Shown piece after piece: positions 18,104 through 27,514 of a DNA stretch of 64,000 bases; the stretch's first letter is position 1; every line of letters begins with the position of its first letter. This DNA is from Pseudomonas xionganensis. Its GTDB lineage: Bacteria > Pseudomonadota > Gammaproteobacteria > Pseudomonadales > Pseudomonadaceae. The stretch is from NCBI RefSeq assembly GCF_009763245.1, contig NZ_WKJZ01000001.1, forward strand, positions 186,001 through 250,000, read 5' to 3'. A model generated the notes under the pieces. That model had not been told where the DNA came from. It did no database searches and worked only from the letters and a program-made list of their open reading frames with translations. Made by a program: the position numbers and the translations under genes.

Positions 18104-20113
18104 ATGTCCCGACTGAACCCCCGGCAACAAGAGGCCGTGAACTATGTCGGCGGCCCTCTTTTGGTGCTCGCCGGCGCAGGCTCCGGCAAGACCAGCGTGA
18201 TCACCCGCAAGATCGCCCACCTGGTGCAGAACTGCGGCATCCAGGCCCGCCATATCGTCGCCATGACCTTTACCAACAAAGCCGCGCGGGAGATGAAGGA
18301 GCGCGTCGGCAGCCTGCTCAAGGGCCCCGAAGCCCGCGGTCTGACGGTGTCGACCTTCCACAACCTGGGGATGAACATCATCCGCAAGGAATACGCGCGC
18401 CTGGGTTACAAGCCCGGCTTCTCGATCTTCGATGACGGCGATATCAAGGCCCTGCTCACCGACATCATGCAAAAGGAGTATTCCGGCGATGACGGCGCGG
18501 ACGAGATCAAGAACCTGATCGACAGCTGGAAGAACGACCTGGTCCTGCCCGAGCAGGCCCTGGCCGGCGCGCGCAATCCCAAGGAGCAGACCGCCGCCAT
18601 CGTCTACCTGCACTACCAGCGCACCCTGCGTGCCTACAACGCAGTGGATTTCAACGACCTGATCCTGCTGCCGGTGATGCTGTTCCAGGAACACAAGGAC
18701 ATCCTGGAAAAGTGGCAGAACCGCATCCGCTATCTGCTGGTGGACGAATACCAGGACACCAACGCCAGCCAGTACCTGCTGGTAAAACTGCTGGTGGGCA
18801 TGCGCAACCAGTTCACCGTGGTCGGCGACGATGATCAGTCGATCTACGCCTGGCGCGGCGCCCGCCCGGAAAACCTGATGCTGCTGAAGGAAGACTATCC
18901 GTCCCTGAAGGTGGTGATGCTGGAGCAGAACTACCGCTCCACCAGCCGTATCCTCAAGTGCGCCAACATCCTGATTGCCAACAACCCGCACGCCTTCGAA
19001 AAGCAGCTGTGGAGCGAGATGGGCATGGGCGACCCAATCCGGGTGATCCGCACCCGCAACGAGGACGCCGAATGCGAGCGGGTGGCCCTGGAGATCCTTA
19101 CCGAGCACCTGCGCACCGGCCGCCCCTACAGCGACTACGCCATCCTCTATCGCGGCAACTACCAGGCCAAGCTGATGGAGCTGAAACTGCAGCACCATCA
19201 GATCCCCTATCGCCTGTCCGGCGGCACCAGCTTCTTCGCCCGCCAGGAGGTGAAGGATTTGATGAGCTACTTCCGCCTGCTGGTCAACCCGGACGACGAC
19301 AACGCCTTTCTGCGGGTGATCAACGTGCCGCGCCGGGAAATCGGCTCCACCACCCTGGAAAAGCTCGGCAACTACGCCACCGAACGCAAGATCAGCATGT
19401 ATGCCGCCGCCGGGGAGATCGGCCTGGGCGAACACTTGGACGCGCGTTTTACCGAACGCCTGCAACGCTTTACCCGCTGGATGGACCGGGTGCGCCAGGA
19501 GTGCGCGCAGAACGACCCGATTGCGGCGATCCGCAGCATGGTGATGGATATCGACTACGAGAACTGGCTGCGCCAGAACGCCTCCAACGACAAGGTCGCC
19601 GACGCGCGCATGGGCAACGTCTGGTTCCTCGTCGATGCGCTGAAGAACACCCTGGAGCGCGACGAAGATGGCGACATGACCATCGAAGACGCCATCGGCA
19701 AGCTGGTATTGCGCGACATGCTGGAACGTCAGCAGGAAGAGGAAGAAGGCGCCGAAGGCGTGCAGATGATGACCCTGCACGCCTCCAAGGGCCTGGAATA
19801 CCCCTCCGTCTATATCCTCGGGGTGGAGGAGGAAATCCTCCCGCATCGCTCCAGCATCGAGGCCGATACGGTGGAGGAAGAGCGGCGCCTGGCCTATGTC
19901 GGCATCACCCGGGCCAAACGCAACTTGACCATGACCTTCGCCGCCAAGCGCAAGCAGTACGGCGAGGTCATCGACTGCTCGCCCAGCCGCTTTCTCGACG
20001 AGCTGCCACCCGAGGATCTGGTCTGGGAAGGCCTGGAAGACGCCCCCGCCGAGGTCAAGGCCGCCACCGGCAACTCGGCCCTGGCCAATATGCGCGCCAT
20101 GTTAAAGAAATGA
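18104..20113 (+). CDS. rep: Rep, ATP-dependent 3'-5' DNA helicase (UvrD/Rep family)
   Basis: 669 residues from the ATG at 18104 (MSRLNPRQQEAVNYVGG), the standard Rep length and start. SF1 helicase motifs: Walker A AGAGSGKT (23-30), VDEYQDTN, GDDDQSIYAWRGA, EQNYRST, TLHASKGLEY and VGITRAK. Rep helps replication forks pass protein roadblocks and binds DnaB. Upstream 250 bases separate it from the divergent EAL gene. In P. aeruginosa the next genes are poxB and xpt; here poxB is missing and a repeat lies in the gap. Confidence 0.97.
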   Translation: MSRLNPRQQEAVNYVGGPLLVLAGAGSGKTSVITRKIAHLVQNCGIQARHIVAMTFTNKAAREMKERVGSLLKGPEARGLTVSTFHNLGMNIIRKEYARLGYKPGFSIFDDGDIKALLTDIMQKEYSGDDGADEIKNLIDSWKNDLVLPEQALAGARNPKEQTAAIVYLHYQRTLRAYNAVDFNDLILLPVMLFQEHKDILEKWQNRIRYLLVDEYQDTNASQYLLVKLLVGMRNQFTVVGDDDQSIYAWRGARPENLMLLKEDYPSLKVVMLEQNYRSTSRILKCANILIANNPHAFEKQLWSEMGMGDPIRVIRTRNEDAECERVALEILTEHLRTGRPYSDYAILYRGNYQAKLMELKLQHHQIPYRLSGGTSFFARQEVKDLMSYFRLLVNPDDDNAFLRVINVPRREIGSTTLEKLGNYATERKISMYAAAGEIGLGEHLDARFTERLQRFTRWMDRVRQECAQNDPIAAIRSMVMDIDYENWLRQNASNDKVADARMGNVWFLVDALKNTLERDEDGDMTIEDAIGKLVLRDMLERQQEEEEGAEGVQMMTLHASKGLEYPSVYILGVEEEILPHRSSIEADTVEEERRLAYVGITRAKRNLTMTFAAKRKQYGEVIDCSPSRFLDELPPEDLVWEGLEDAPAEVKAATGNSALANMRAMLKK

Positions 20114-20124
20114 TCGACCACGGC

Positions 20125-20194
20125 GTAGGGTGGGTGGAGCTTTACCCATCCATCAAAGCGCACCGGTGGATGAAAAAAACGTCATCCACCCTAC
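20125..20194. repeat. GTAGGGTGG-type dispersed repeat, inverted pair (copy 2)
   Basis: GTAGGGTGGGTGGAGC (20125-20140) and GTCATCCACCCTAC (20181-20194, reverse complement GTAGGGTGGATGAC) face each other across about 40 bases that also contain CCATCCATC and GGTGGATGA. The pair can fold as a long imperfect hairpin. It fills the space between rep and xpt. Confidence 0.72.
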
Positions 20195-20210
20195 AGCGCT
20201 GCGTCGGTGA

Positions 20211-20849
<639 letters not shown>

Positions 20850-20884
20850 GCCTGACTGGTCGACAGTCGTTGACACGCAGACAT

Positions 20885-20914
20885 AAAAAAGCCGCCTGGA
20901 CAGGCGGCTTTTTT
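20885..20914. terminator. Bidirectional terminator between xpt and cytochrome c5 gene
   Basis: Stem AAAAAAGCCGCC (20885-20896) with GGCGGCTTTTTT (20903-20914), six-base loop TGGACA; A-run and T-run on the two sides suit both convergent genes. Confidence 0.92.
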
Positions 20915-20932
20915 ACAGCAGAGTCTGGCGTA

Positions 20933-21352
20933 TTACAGGCCGGACATCTTCTGGATTGCGGCACGCAATTCGTCATCCGAGCAATCGGCACAGGTGCCCT
21001 TCGGCGGCATGGCATTGATGCCGGAGATCGCGGTGGCGAGGATGCCATCGATACCGCCCTTGGCATCGGCGCGGGCCTTCCAGGCCGCGGCGTCACCGAT
21101 CTTCGGCGCACCGAGAATGCCCGGGGTGTGGCAGGCGCCACAGTACTTGGCAATTACATCGTCGGCAGTACGCGCAGCACCAGCGGCGACTGCAACGGCA
21201 CCGACGCCTTTGCATTCCTGCCCCTGAATGCACACTTCGCCTACCGGCTTGAGACGCTCGGCAATGGCCTCATCGGTCGTGGCCTGAGCGGTTACTGCCC
21301 ACAGGGCCAACACAGTAGCCGGCGCTACCAGCATTTTCTTAATTAGATTCAC
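20933..21352 (-). CDS. cycB: Cytochrome c5 family monohaem protein
   Basis: 139-residue precursor. Signal peptide to about residue 24 (MNLIKKMLVAPATVLALWAVTAQA). One haem site CGACH (71-75) with likely axial Met115 in INAMPPKG and the extra C-x2-C pair GTCADC (120/123) typical of cytochrome c5. Periplasmic electron carrier; partner oxidase not shown by context. Location next to pauR and the dad genes matches P. aeruginosa PA5300. Confidence 0.93.
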   Translation of the reverse strand: MNLIKKMLVAPATVLALWAVTAQATTDEAIAERLKPVGEVCIQGQECKGVGAVAVAAGAARTADDVIAKYCGACHTPGILGAPKIGDAAAWKARADAKGGIDGILATAISGINAMPPKGTCADCSDDELRAAIQKMSGL

Positions 21353-21462
21353 GGTACACCCTCATCGTGGCTAGTCACGCCCGCGGCCACGGTTTCGCGG
21401 GCGGGCGTCAGTATAACGGCAAGCCGACCAGGCCGAAACAACCCAGATTGTCGCAGGGTTAT

Positions 21463-22011
21463 TTAGAAATTCGCCGGTGTGGTGGCACTAATCAGGCGCG
21501 CCGGCTGCTCGAAGGGATTACGGAAGCGATGCGGCTTGCTGCTTTCGAAGTAGTAGCTGTCGCCCGGTTCGAGGATAAACACCTCACTGCCCACGGTCAG
21601 TTCCAGCTTGCCGGAAACCAGCATGCCGGCTTCCTCGCCCTCATGGGCATACATCTCGTCGCCCGTATCGGAACCACTGGGATAGGTTTCATCGAGAAAG
21701 GAGATAGCCCGACTGGGATGCGCCTTGCCCACCAGCTTCATGGTGATGGCGCCGCTGCAGATATCGGTGAGTTCGGCCGCGCGGTAGACCACCTGAGCCT
21801 GGCTGTCCTGCTCCACATCCAGGGAGAAGAACTCCACCAGCGACATGGGAATACCGGCCAACACCTTTTTCAACGAACTGATCGAAGGACTGACGCTGTT
21901 CTTCTCGATCATCGAGATGGTGCTGTTGGTTACGCCGGCCCGTTTGGCGAGTTCACGCTGGGACAGGCCCTTGAGTTTGCGAATGGATTGCAGTCGAACA
22001 CCGACGTCCAA
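21463..22011 (-). CDS. pauR: PauR-like XRE-cupin regulator of polyamine catabolism
   Basis: 182 residues. N-terminal XRE helix-turn-helix (VGVRLQSIRKLKGLSQRELAKRAGVTNSTISMIEKN, about 3-40) and C-terminal cupin_2 domain (about 105-180; HEGEEAGMLVSGKLEL, LEPGDSYYFESSKPHRFRN). In P. aeruginosa the syntenic protein PA5301 (PauR) represses the gamma-glutamylation polyamine genes and is relieved by putrescine or cadaverine. The pauB- and kauB-type genes at 26-30 kb are its probable targets. Separated from dadX by about 100 bases on the same strand. Confidence 0.9.
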   Translation of the reverse strand: MDVGVRLQSIRKLKGLSQRELAKRAGVTNSTISMIEKNSVSPSISSLKKVLAGIPMSLVEFFSLDVEQDSQAQVVYRAAELTDICSGAITMKLVGKAHPSRAISFLDETYPSGSDTGDEMYAHEGEEAGMLVSGKLELTVGSEVFILEPGDSYYFESSKPHRFRNPFEQPARLISATTPANF

Positions 22012-22113
22012 TGCTGGAGTCCCCCTAGGGAAGATAGGTCAAAGTGCGCCTATCATGGCAATAGCGTTCAGTATTTACAACAGGCGAATAGAATTCCTAG
22101 GCAAACGAGCGTT

Positions 22114-23187
22114 TTAATCCCCGAGATAGAGCAGCGGCGCCCGGCGCAGATTGCAGAAAATCTGGTACGGAATACTGCCGGCTGCCATGGCCACGTCGCT
22201 GGCCAGCACCTGTTTGCCCCAGAGTTCGACCCGGCTGCCCAGGCCGGCAGCCGGCAGATCGGTCAGGTCCACCGTCAGCATATCCATCGACACCCGGCCG
22301 ATCAGGCGGGTCAGCTGGCCGTCCACCGCCACCGGGGTACCGGTGGGCGCATGGCGCGGATAGCCATCGGCATAGCCCATGGCGACGACACCGACCCGGG
22401 TTGGCCGCTCGGCGACAAAGCGTGCGCCGTAGCCCACCGGCTCACCGGCCGGCAGCTCGCGCACGCTGATGATCTTCGATTCCAGGGTCATCACCGGCTG
22501 CAGGCGGGCCGCCTCGGCCTGGGCCTGCTCGAAGGGTGTGGCGCCATACAGCATGATGCCGGGGCGCACCCAGTCACTCGGCACCTTGGGCCAACCCAAT
22601 ACCGCCGGCGAGTTGCGCAGGCTGACCTCGGCCGCAATCCCCTGACGCGCCTGCTCGAACACCGCCAGTTGCTCCTGGCTGCGTGGGCAATCCAGTTCGT
22701 CGGCCCGAGCGAAGTGGCTCATCAGCACCATCTTGCCGACCTTGCCGCTGGCCAGCAGGCGCTGGTAGGCGGCCTGATAGTCAGCCGGGTGCAGGCCGAC
22801 GCGGTGCATGCCGCTGTCCATCTTCAGCCAGAGGGTCAGGGGCTTTTGCAGAGCACTGCGTTCGATGGCCTCGACCTGCCACAGGTCATGCACCACGCAC
22901 CAGAAGTCGTGCTGCTCGATCAGCGCCAGTTCATCCGCTTCGAAGAAACCTTCCAGCAGCAGGATCGGCCCACGGATACCAGCCTCACGCAGGGCCAGGG
23001 CTTCCTCGATACAGGCCACGGCAAAGCCATCGGCCTGCTCCTGCAGGGCCTGGGCGCAACGCACCGCACCATGGCCATAGGCATCGGCCTTGATCACCGC
23101 CAGGGCTTTGGCCCCGGTCAGTTCACGGGCCAGCTGGTAGTTGTGGCGCAGGGCATTGAGGTCAATCAGGGCACGGGCAGGACGCAT
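22114..23187 (-). CDS. dadX: Catabolic alanine racemase DadX
   Basis: 357 residues from ATG 23187 ([18 protein letters not shown]); an upstream TTG extension to 23220 is not supported by the family. PLP lysine Lys33 in [11 protein letters not shown] and catalytic Tyr253 in [20 protein letters not shown] near the C-terminus. Converts L-alanine to D-alanine for oxidation by DadA. It ends the leftward dadA / Rid / dadX group, but a terminator-like hairpin lies between the Rid gene and dadX. Confidence 0.96.
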   Translation of the reverse strand: MRPARALIDLNALRHNYQLARELTGAKALAVIKADAYGHGAVRCAQALQEQADGFAVACIEEALALREAGIRGPILLLEGFFEADELALIEQHDFWCVVHDLWQVEAIERSALQKPLTLWLKMDSGMHRVGLHPADYQAAYQRLLASGKVGKMVLMSHFARADELDCPRSQEQLAVFEQARQGIAAEVSLRNSPAVLGWPKVPSDWVRPGIMLYGATPFEQAQAEAARLQPVMTLESKIISVRELPAGEPVGYGARFVAERPTRVGVVAMGYADGYPRHAPTGTPVAVDGQLTRLIGRVSMDMLTVDLTDLPAAGLGSRVELWGKQVLASDVAMAAGSIPYQIFCNLRRAPLLYLGD

Positions 23188-23239
23188 GGTGTTCTCGAAC
23201 AGATCCGGTTCAGGCTGCAAATGGCCAGGTTATAAAAAA

Positions 23240-23258
23240 GCCCGGTGTGATGCCGGGC
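23240..23258 (-). terminator. Terminator-like hairpin inside the dad gene group
   Basis: Stem GCCCGG (23240-23245) with CCGGGC (23253-23258), seven-base loop; on the minus strand it is followed by TTTTTTATA. It sits between the Rid-family gene and dadX, 52 bases before the dadX start, so dadX would be expressed by partial readthrough or from its own promoter. Confidence 0.8.
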
Positions 23259-23289
23259 AAGTACTTATCGCAAACAGAGCCGTGGCGGC

Positions 23290-23640
23290 TTAAACAGCCG
23301 CCACCACCATCATTTCCACCAGCACTTCGGGCTTGTACATCTTGGCCTCGACACAGGCACGCGCGGCAGCAGCGCCCTCGGCGACCCAGGCGTCGTACTC
23401 GGCGTTAAGCCCCTCGTAGTGAGCGCCCATGTCCTTGAGGTAGATGGTCACGGAGAGAATCTTGGACTTGTCGCTGCCAGCCGCGGCCAGCATGCGATCG
23501 ATATTGGCCAGGGTCTCGCGGGTCTGCTGGCGGATATCGCCGCTGTAGTCATCGGCCAGCTGGCCAGCCAGATAGACGGTACCGTTGTGGATCACCACTT
23601 CGCTGTAGCGCTTTTCCACGTGCAGACGTTGGATCGACAT
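23290..23640 (-). CDS. Rid-family (RidA-like) protein of the dad locus
   Basis: 116 residues, YjgF/YER057c/UK114 fold (VVIHNGTVYLAGQLADD, TLANIDRMLAAAGSDKSKILSVTIYL, EAKMYKPEVLVEMMVVAAV). Members hydrolyse reactive imines and enamines released by amino acid oxidases and PLP enzymes. The C-terminal conserved Arg of archetypal RidA (RxxVxV) is replaced here by KPEVLVEM, so it belongs to another Rid subgroup than the ridA gene at 47352. Lying between dadA and dadX, it plausibly clears the 2-iminopropionate made by DadA. Confidence 0.9.
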   Translation of the reverse strand: MSIQRLHVEKRYSEVVIHNGTVYLAGQLADDYSGDIRQQTRETLANIDRMLAAAGSDKSKILSVTIYLKDMGAHYEGLNAEYDAWVAEGAAAARACVEAKMYKPEVLVEMMVVAAV

Positions 23641-23675
23641 AGTTGAACTCTCCTGAAAAACGGGGGCGCAGCCTA

Positions 23676-24974
23676 TCAGGTACGCAGCGGCTGCGGCGTG
23701 ACCTGAACTTCGGGGCGCTTGCGCGAGTAGCGGGAAATATCCAGGCCCTCACTGCTGATCTGCGGACGCTTGTTGCCGATCAGGTCGGCCAGCAGGCGAC
23801 CGGAACCACAGGCCATGGTCCAGCCCAGGGTGCCGTGACCGGTGTTGAGGAACAGGTTACGGAAGGTGGTGGCACCGACAATCGGCGTGCCATCCGGCGT
23901 GGCCGGACGCAGGCCGGTCCAGAACTCGGCCTGCTTGAGATCACCGCCCTCGGGGTAGAGGTCGCCGGTGATCATTTCCAGGGTGGCGCGCCGCTTGGGG
24001 TTCAGGGACAGGTCAAAACCGGCGATCTCGGCCATGCCGCCCACGCGGATGCGGTTGTCGAAGCGGGTGATGGCCACCTTGTAGGTCTCGTCCAGAATAG
24101 TCGAGGTCGGCGCCATGTCGGCATTGGTGATCGGCACGGTCAGGGAGTAGCCCTTGAGCGGATAGACCGGCGCCTTGATGCCCAGCGGCTTGAGCAGCTG
24201 CGGGCTGTAGCTGCCCAGGGCCAGCACATAGCGATCGGCGGTTTCCAGTTTGCCGTCGATCCATACGCCATTGATGCGGTCGCCCACGGCGTCCAGACGC
24301 TGGATGTTCTGGCCGAAGCGGAACTCCACGCCCAGCTTGATGCACATTTCAGCCAGCTTGCTGGTGAACATCTGGCAGTCGCCGGTCTGGTCGTTGGGCA
24401 GGCGCAGGGCGCCGGCCAGCTTGTGCTTGACCCCGGCCAGGGCCGGTTCGACACGGGCAATGGCATCGCGATCGAGCAGCTCGAAGGGCACACCGGAAGC
24501 CTGCAGCACGGCGATATCCTTGGCGGCGTTATCGACCTGGGCCTGGGTGCGGAACAGCTGGGTGGTGCCCAGGGTACGCCCTTCATAGGCAATGCCGGTT
24601 TCGGCACGCAGTTCGTCGAGGCAGTCGCGGCTGTACTCGGACAGGCGCACCATGCGCTCCTTGTTCACCGCATAGCGGCTGGCGGTGCAGTTACGCAGCA
24701 TCTGCGCCATCCACAGGTACTGGTCGATATCGCCAGTGGCCTTGATCGCCAGGGGTGCGTGCTTCTGCAGCAGCCACTTGATGGCCTTCAGCGGGATGCC
24801 TGGAGCCGCCCATGGCGAGGCATAGCCGGGGGAAACCTGGCCGGCGTTGGCAAAGCTGGTTTCCATGGCCGGGGCATTCTGACGATCGACCACCACCACG
24901 TCGAAGCCCTGACGAGCCAGGTAATACGCACTGGCCGTACCAATCACACCGCTACCCAGAACCATAACCCGCAT
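23676..24974 (-). CDS. dadA: D-amino acid dehydrogenase small subunit DadA
   Basis: 432 residues from the ATG at 24974, preceded by AGGAG at seven bases; an in-frame extension upstream lacks this. FAD dinucleotide-binding motif at the N-terminus ([30 protein letters not shown]). Deaminates D-alanine and other D-amino acids, passing electrons to the respiratory chain at the inner membrane. First gene of dadA-Rid-dadX, divergent from dadR, its Lrp-type regulator. Confidence 0.97.
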   Translation of the reverse strand: MRVMVLGSGVIGTASAYYLARQGFDVVVVDRQNAPAMETSFANAGQVSPGYASPWAAPGIPLKAIKWLLQKHAPLAIKATGDIDQYLWMAQMLRNCTASRYAVNKERMVRLSEYSRDCLDELRAETGIAYEGRTLGTTQLFRTQAQVDNAAKDIAVLQASGVPFELLDRDAIARVEPALAGVKHKLAGALRLPNDQTGDCQMFTSKLAEMCIKLGVEFRFGQNIQRLDAVGDRINGVWIDGKLETADRYVLALGSYSPQLLKPLGIKAPVYPLKGYSLTVPITNADMAPTSTILDETYKVAITRFDNRIRVGGMAEIAGFDLSLNPKRRATLEMITGDLYPEGGDLKQAEFWTGLRPATPDGTPIVGATTFRNLFLNTGHGTLGWTMACGSGRLLADLIGNKRPQISSEGLDISRYSRKRPEVQVTPQPLRT

Positions 24975-25057
24975 GCTGCTCTCCTCGACGCGCGACGGCG
25001 CGACGGCAATACCCAAGATGGGCGCAGTATAAGAAGAGACGAGCAGTGCAATTCACT

Positions 25058-25073
25058 ATATAACTAGCTATAT
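25058..25073. promoter_or_regulatory. Candidate DadR (Lrp-type) site in the dadA-dadR intergenic region
   Basis: ATATAACTAGCTATAT, an AT-rich 16-mer that is 14/16 self-complementary, in an otherwise GC-rich window, midway between the divergent dadA and dadR genes. Lrp-type regulators prefer such AT-rich dyads; the assignment is inference. Confidence 0.45.
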
Positions 25074-25121
25074 TTGGCGAGAATTCTTGGCAAAAACGCC
25101 TTCAGCAGAGGGGTATCCACC

Positions 25122-25610
25122 ATGCGCACCCAGCACCAAAGCCGTCGCGAGCTGGACAAGATCGACCGCAATATCCTGCGCATCCTGCAGGAAGACGGGC
25201 GCATCAGCTTTACCGAACTGGGCGAACGGGTGGGACTGTCCACCACCCCCTGCACCGAGCGGGTTCGCCGCCTGGAGCGCGAGGGCATCATCATGGGCTA
25301 CCACGCCCGGCTCAACCCGCAGCAGCTCAAGGCCAGCCTGCTGGTGTTCGTCGAGATCAGCCTGGACTACAAGTCCGGCGATACCTTCGAGGAGTTCCGC
25401 CGCGCCGTGCTCAAGCTGCCCCATGTGCTGGAGTGCCACCTGGTGTCCGGCGACTTCGACTATCTGGTGAAAGCACGGATCAACGAGATGGCCAGCTACC
25501 GCAAGCTGCTCGGCGACATCCTGCTCAAGCTGCCCCACGTGCGTGAGTCGAAGAGCTATATCGTGATGGAAGAGGTGAAGGAATCCCTGAGCCTGCCGGT
25601 GCCGGACTGA
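25122..25610 (+). CDS. dadR: DadR, Lrp/AsnC-family regulator of alanine catabolism
   Basis: 162 residues from ATG 25122, with AGAGGGG upstream; the longer frame from 25074 is not family-like. N-terminal HTH (LDKIDRNILRILQEDGRISFTELGERVGLSTTPCTERVRRLE) and C-terminal RAM/ActR domain (about 70-150; HVLECHLVSGDFDYLVKARI). DadR activates dadAX in response to alanine in P. aeruginosa. Divergent from dadA across 147 bases holding an AT-rich dyad. Confidence 0.94.
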   Translation: MRTQHQSRRELDKIDRNILRILQEDGRISFTELGERVGLSTTPCTERVRRLEREGIIMGYHARLNPQQLKASLLVFVEISLDYKSGDTFEEFRRAVLKLPHVLECHLVSGDFDYLVKARINEMASYRKLLGDILLKLPHVRESKSYIVMEEVKESLSLPVPD

Positions 25611-25655
25611 GGGCTTCACCAGGTGGAAAACCGCGCAGCGTTTTCCATCGTGATG

Positions 25656-26009
25656 TCACACCAGGCGCTGCCGCGTCGTGGCAATCAGCCGATGCACCCG
25701 CGCCTCCACTGCCGGCCCGGTCGGTTGCTCGGGGCCGCGCCCACGGGGGCAAGGCAGGCTGGCGGTGGTGCCGAACAGGCGACAGATCAGTGGCCGCTGC
25801 GCATACACCTCGCAACCCTGGGGCCCAAGGTGCACGCAGTTGTACTCGGCCAGGGCCGCGTCGTGCTCGGCAATGCTTTTGACCGGCAGCCGCGCCAGCT
25901 CCTCGGCCGAGGCGGTAACCGGCCCACAGCAGTCATGGCAACCCGGCTCGCAGGCAAAGCGGGGGATCTGCAAACGCAGCTGATCGATCTTGCGGTTGGT
26001 GCAGCTCAT
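25656..26009 (-). CDS. YkgJ-family cysteine cluster protein
   Basis: 117 residues from ATG 26009, which follows AGGGG by seven bases. The zinc/iron-chelating CxxCxxCC type cluster is visible (FACEPGCHDCCGPV), with later cysteines in YNCVHLGPQGCEVYAQRPLICRLFGT, the usual YkgJ/UPF0153 pattern. Function unknown; metal binding is predicted for the family. Convergent with dadR, leaving 45 bases between stops. Confidence 0.86.
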   Translation of the reverse strand: MSCTNRKIDQLRLQIPRFACEPGCHDCCGPVTASAEELARLPVKSIAEHDAALAEYNCVHLGPQGCEVYAQRPLICRLFGTTASLPCPRGRGPEQPTGPAVEARVHRLIATTRQRLV

Positions 26010-26185
26010 AACGCGCCCCTGGCCTGAATGGCCGCCATAGTAGCCGCCACCTGCCGTATTCATGACCACAGATCCGACTTAACTGACGAAATTCTGTTTA
26101 TTTGGCCATTGCCCCCTTGGCTTCGGACAAAGCACGCGCTTATTCTTCGTAAAGTTTTCCAAACATAATAATCAGGATTTCACAC

Positions 26186-27499
26186 ATGAACGCCCGCGCC
26201 CATGCTCCGGTGCATAGCCCCGCACACGCCGCCTCCTACTACGCCGCCAGCGCCAATCGCCAACTGGACTATCCCCCGCTGCGGGGCGAGGTACAGGCCG
26301 ACGTGTGCATTGTCGGCGGCGGCTTCAGCGGCCTGAATACGGCCATCGAGCTGGCACAGAAGGGCCTCTCGGTGGTGCTGCTGGAAGCACGCAGAATCGG
26401 CTGGGGCGCCAGTGGGCGTAACGGCGGTCAACTGATCCGCGGCGTCGGTCATGGCGTCGAGCAGTTCGAAAATGTGATCGGACAGGATGGCGTGCGTGAA
26501 CTCAAGTTAATGGGCCTGGAGGCCGTAGAGATCGTCCGCCGCCGGGTCGAGCAGTTCAATATCGACTGCGACCTGACCTGGGGCTACTGCGACCTGGCCA
26601 ACAAGCCCAGCCACCTGGAGGGGTTCGCCGAGGACATGGCCGAACTCAAGCAGCTGGGTTACCGCCACGAGATGCGCCTGCTACAGCCGGAACAGATGCA
26701 CGAGGTGGTGGGCTCCAACCGTTATGTCGGCGGCATGATCGACATGGGTTCGGGGCACCTGCACCCACTTAACCTGGCCCTGGGTGAGGCCGCCGCGGCC
26801 CAGAGCCTGGGCGTGCAGCTGCATGAAAACTCCGCCGTGACACGCATCGACTACGGCACCCGAGTCAAGGTCCACACGGCCAGCGGCGTCGTCAGCGCAG
26901 CCAATCTGGTGCTGGGCTGCAACGCCTATATGGGTGACCTCAACTCGCAGCTTGGGGGCAAGGTACTGCCCGCCGGTAGCTATGTGATTGCCACCGAGCC
27001 GCTCTCCGAGGCCGAAGCGCGCGCCATCATTCCGCAGAATATGGCCCTGTGCGATCAACGCGTGGCCCTGGACTATTACCGCCTGTCCGCCGACCGCCGC
27101 CTGCTGTTCGGCGGCGCCTGCCACTACTCCGGCCGCGACCCGGCGGATATCGCCGCCTATATGCGGCCAAAGATGCTGGCCGTGTTCCCGCACCTGAAAG
27201 ACGTGCGCATCGACTACCAGTGGGGCGGCATGATCGGCATCGGCGCCAACCGCCTGCCGCAGATCGGCCGGCTCAAGAACCAGGCCAACGTGTTCTACGC
27301 CCAGGCCTACTCAGGCCATGGGGTCAATGCCACCCACCTGGCCGGCAAGCTGCTCGGCGAGGCCATCGCTGGCCAGGAAAGCCGCGGCTTCGACCTGTTC
27401 GCCCAGGTGCCGCATATGACCTTCCCCGGCGGCAAGCACCTGCGCTCGCCCCTGCTGGCCCTGGGCATGCTCTGGCATCGGCTGAAAGAGCTGGTGTGA
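26186..27499 (+). CDS. pauB4: FAD-dependent gamma-glutamylputrescine oxidase (PuuB/PauB type)
   Basis: 437 residues. DAO-fold FAD enzyme: ADVCIVGGGFSGLNTAIELAQKGLSVVLLEA near residue 40, then GWGASGRNGGQLIRG and C-terminal YSGHGVNATHLAGKLLGEAI. In the gamma-glutamylation route this enzyme oxidises gamma-Glu-putrescine to the aldehyde, which kauB-type dehydrogenases then oxidise. Syntenic with P. aeruginosa PA5309, one of four pauB paralogues. About 175 bases of AT-rich upstream DNA (26060-26185) should hold its promoter and a PauR operator. Confidence 0.85.
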   Translation: MNARAHAPVHSPAHAASYYAASANRQLDYPPLRGEVQADVCIVGGGFSGLNTAIELAQKGLSVVLLEARRIGWGASGRNGGQLIRGVGHGVEQFENVIGQDGVRELKLMGLEAVEIVRRRVEQFNIDCDLTWGYCDLANKPSHLEGFAEDMAELKQLGYRHEMRLLQPEQMHEVVGSNRYVGGMIDMGSGHLHPLNLALGEAAAAQSLGVQLHENSAVTRIDYGTRVKVHTASGVVSAANLVLGCNAYMGDLNSQLGGKVLPAGSYVIATEPLSEAEARAIIPQNMALCDQRVALDYYRLSADRRLLFGGACHYSGRDPADIAAYMRPKMLAVFPHLKDVRIDYQWGGMIGIGANRLPQIGRLKNQANVFYAQAYSGHGVNATHLAGKLLGEAIAGQESRGFDLFAQVPHMTFPGGKHLRSPLLALGMLWHRLKELV

Positions 27500-27514
27500 T
27501 CCCGCACGGAGCGC

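Noticed and set aside
17807..19846. 679-codon frame antisense to rep
   Set aside because: Mirrors rep and extends across the EAL gene start; no recognisable domain.
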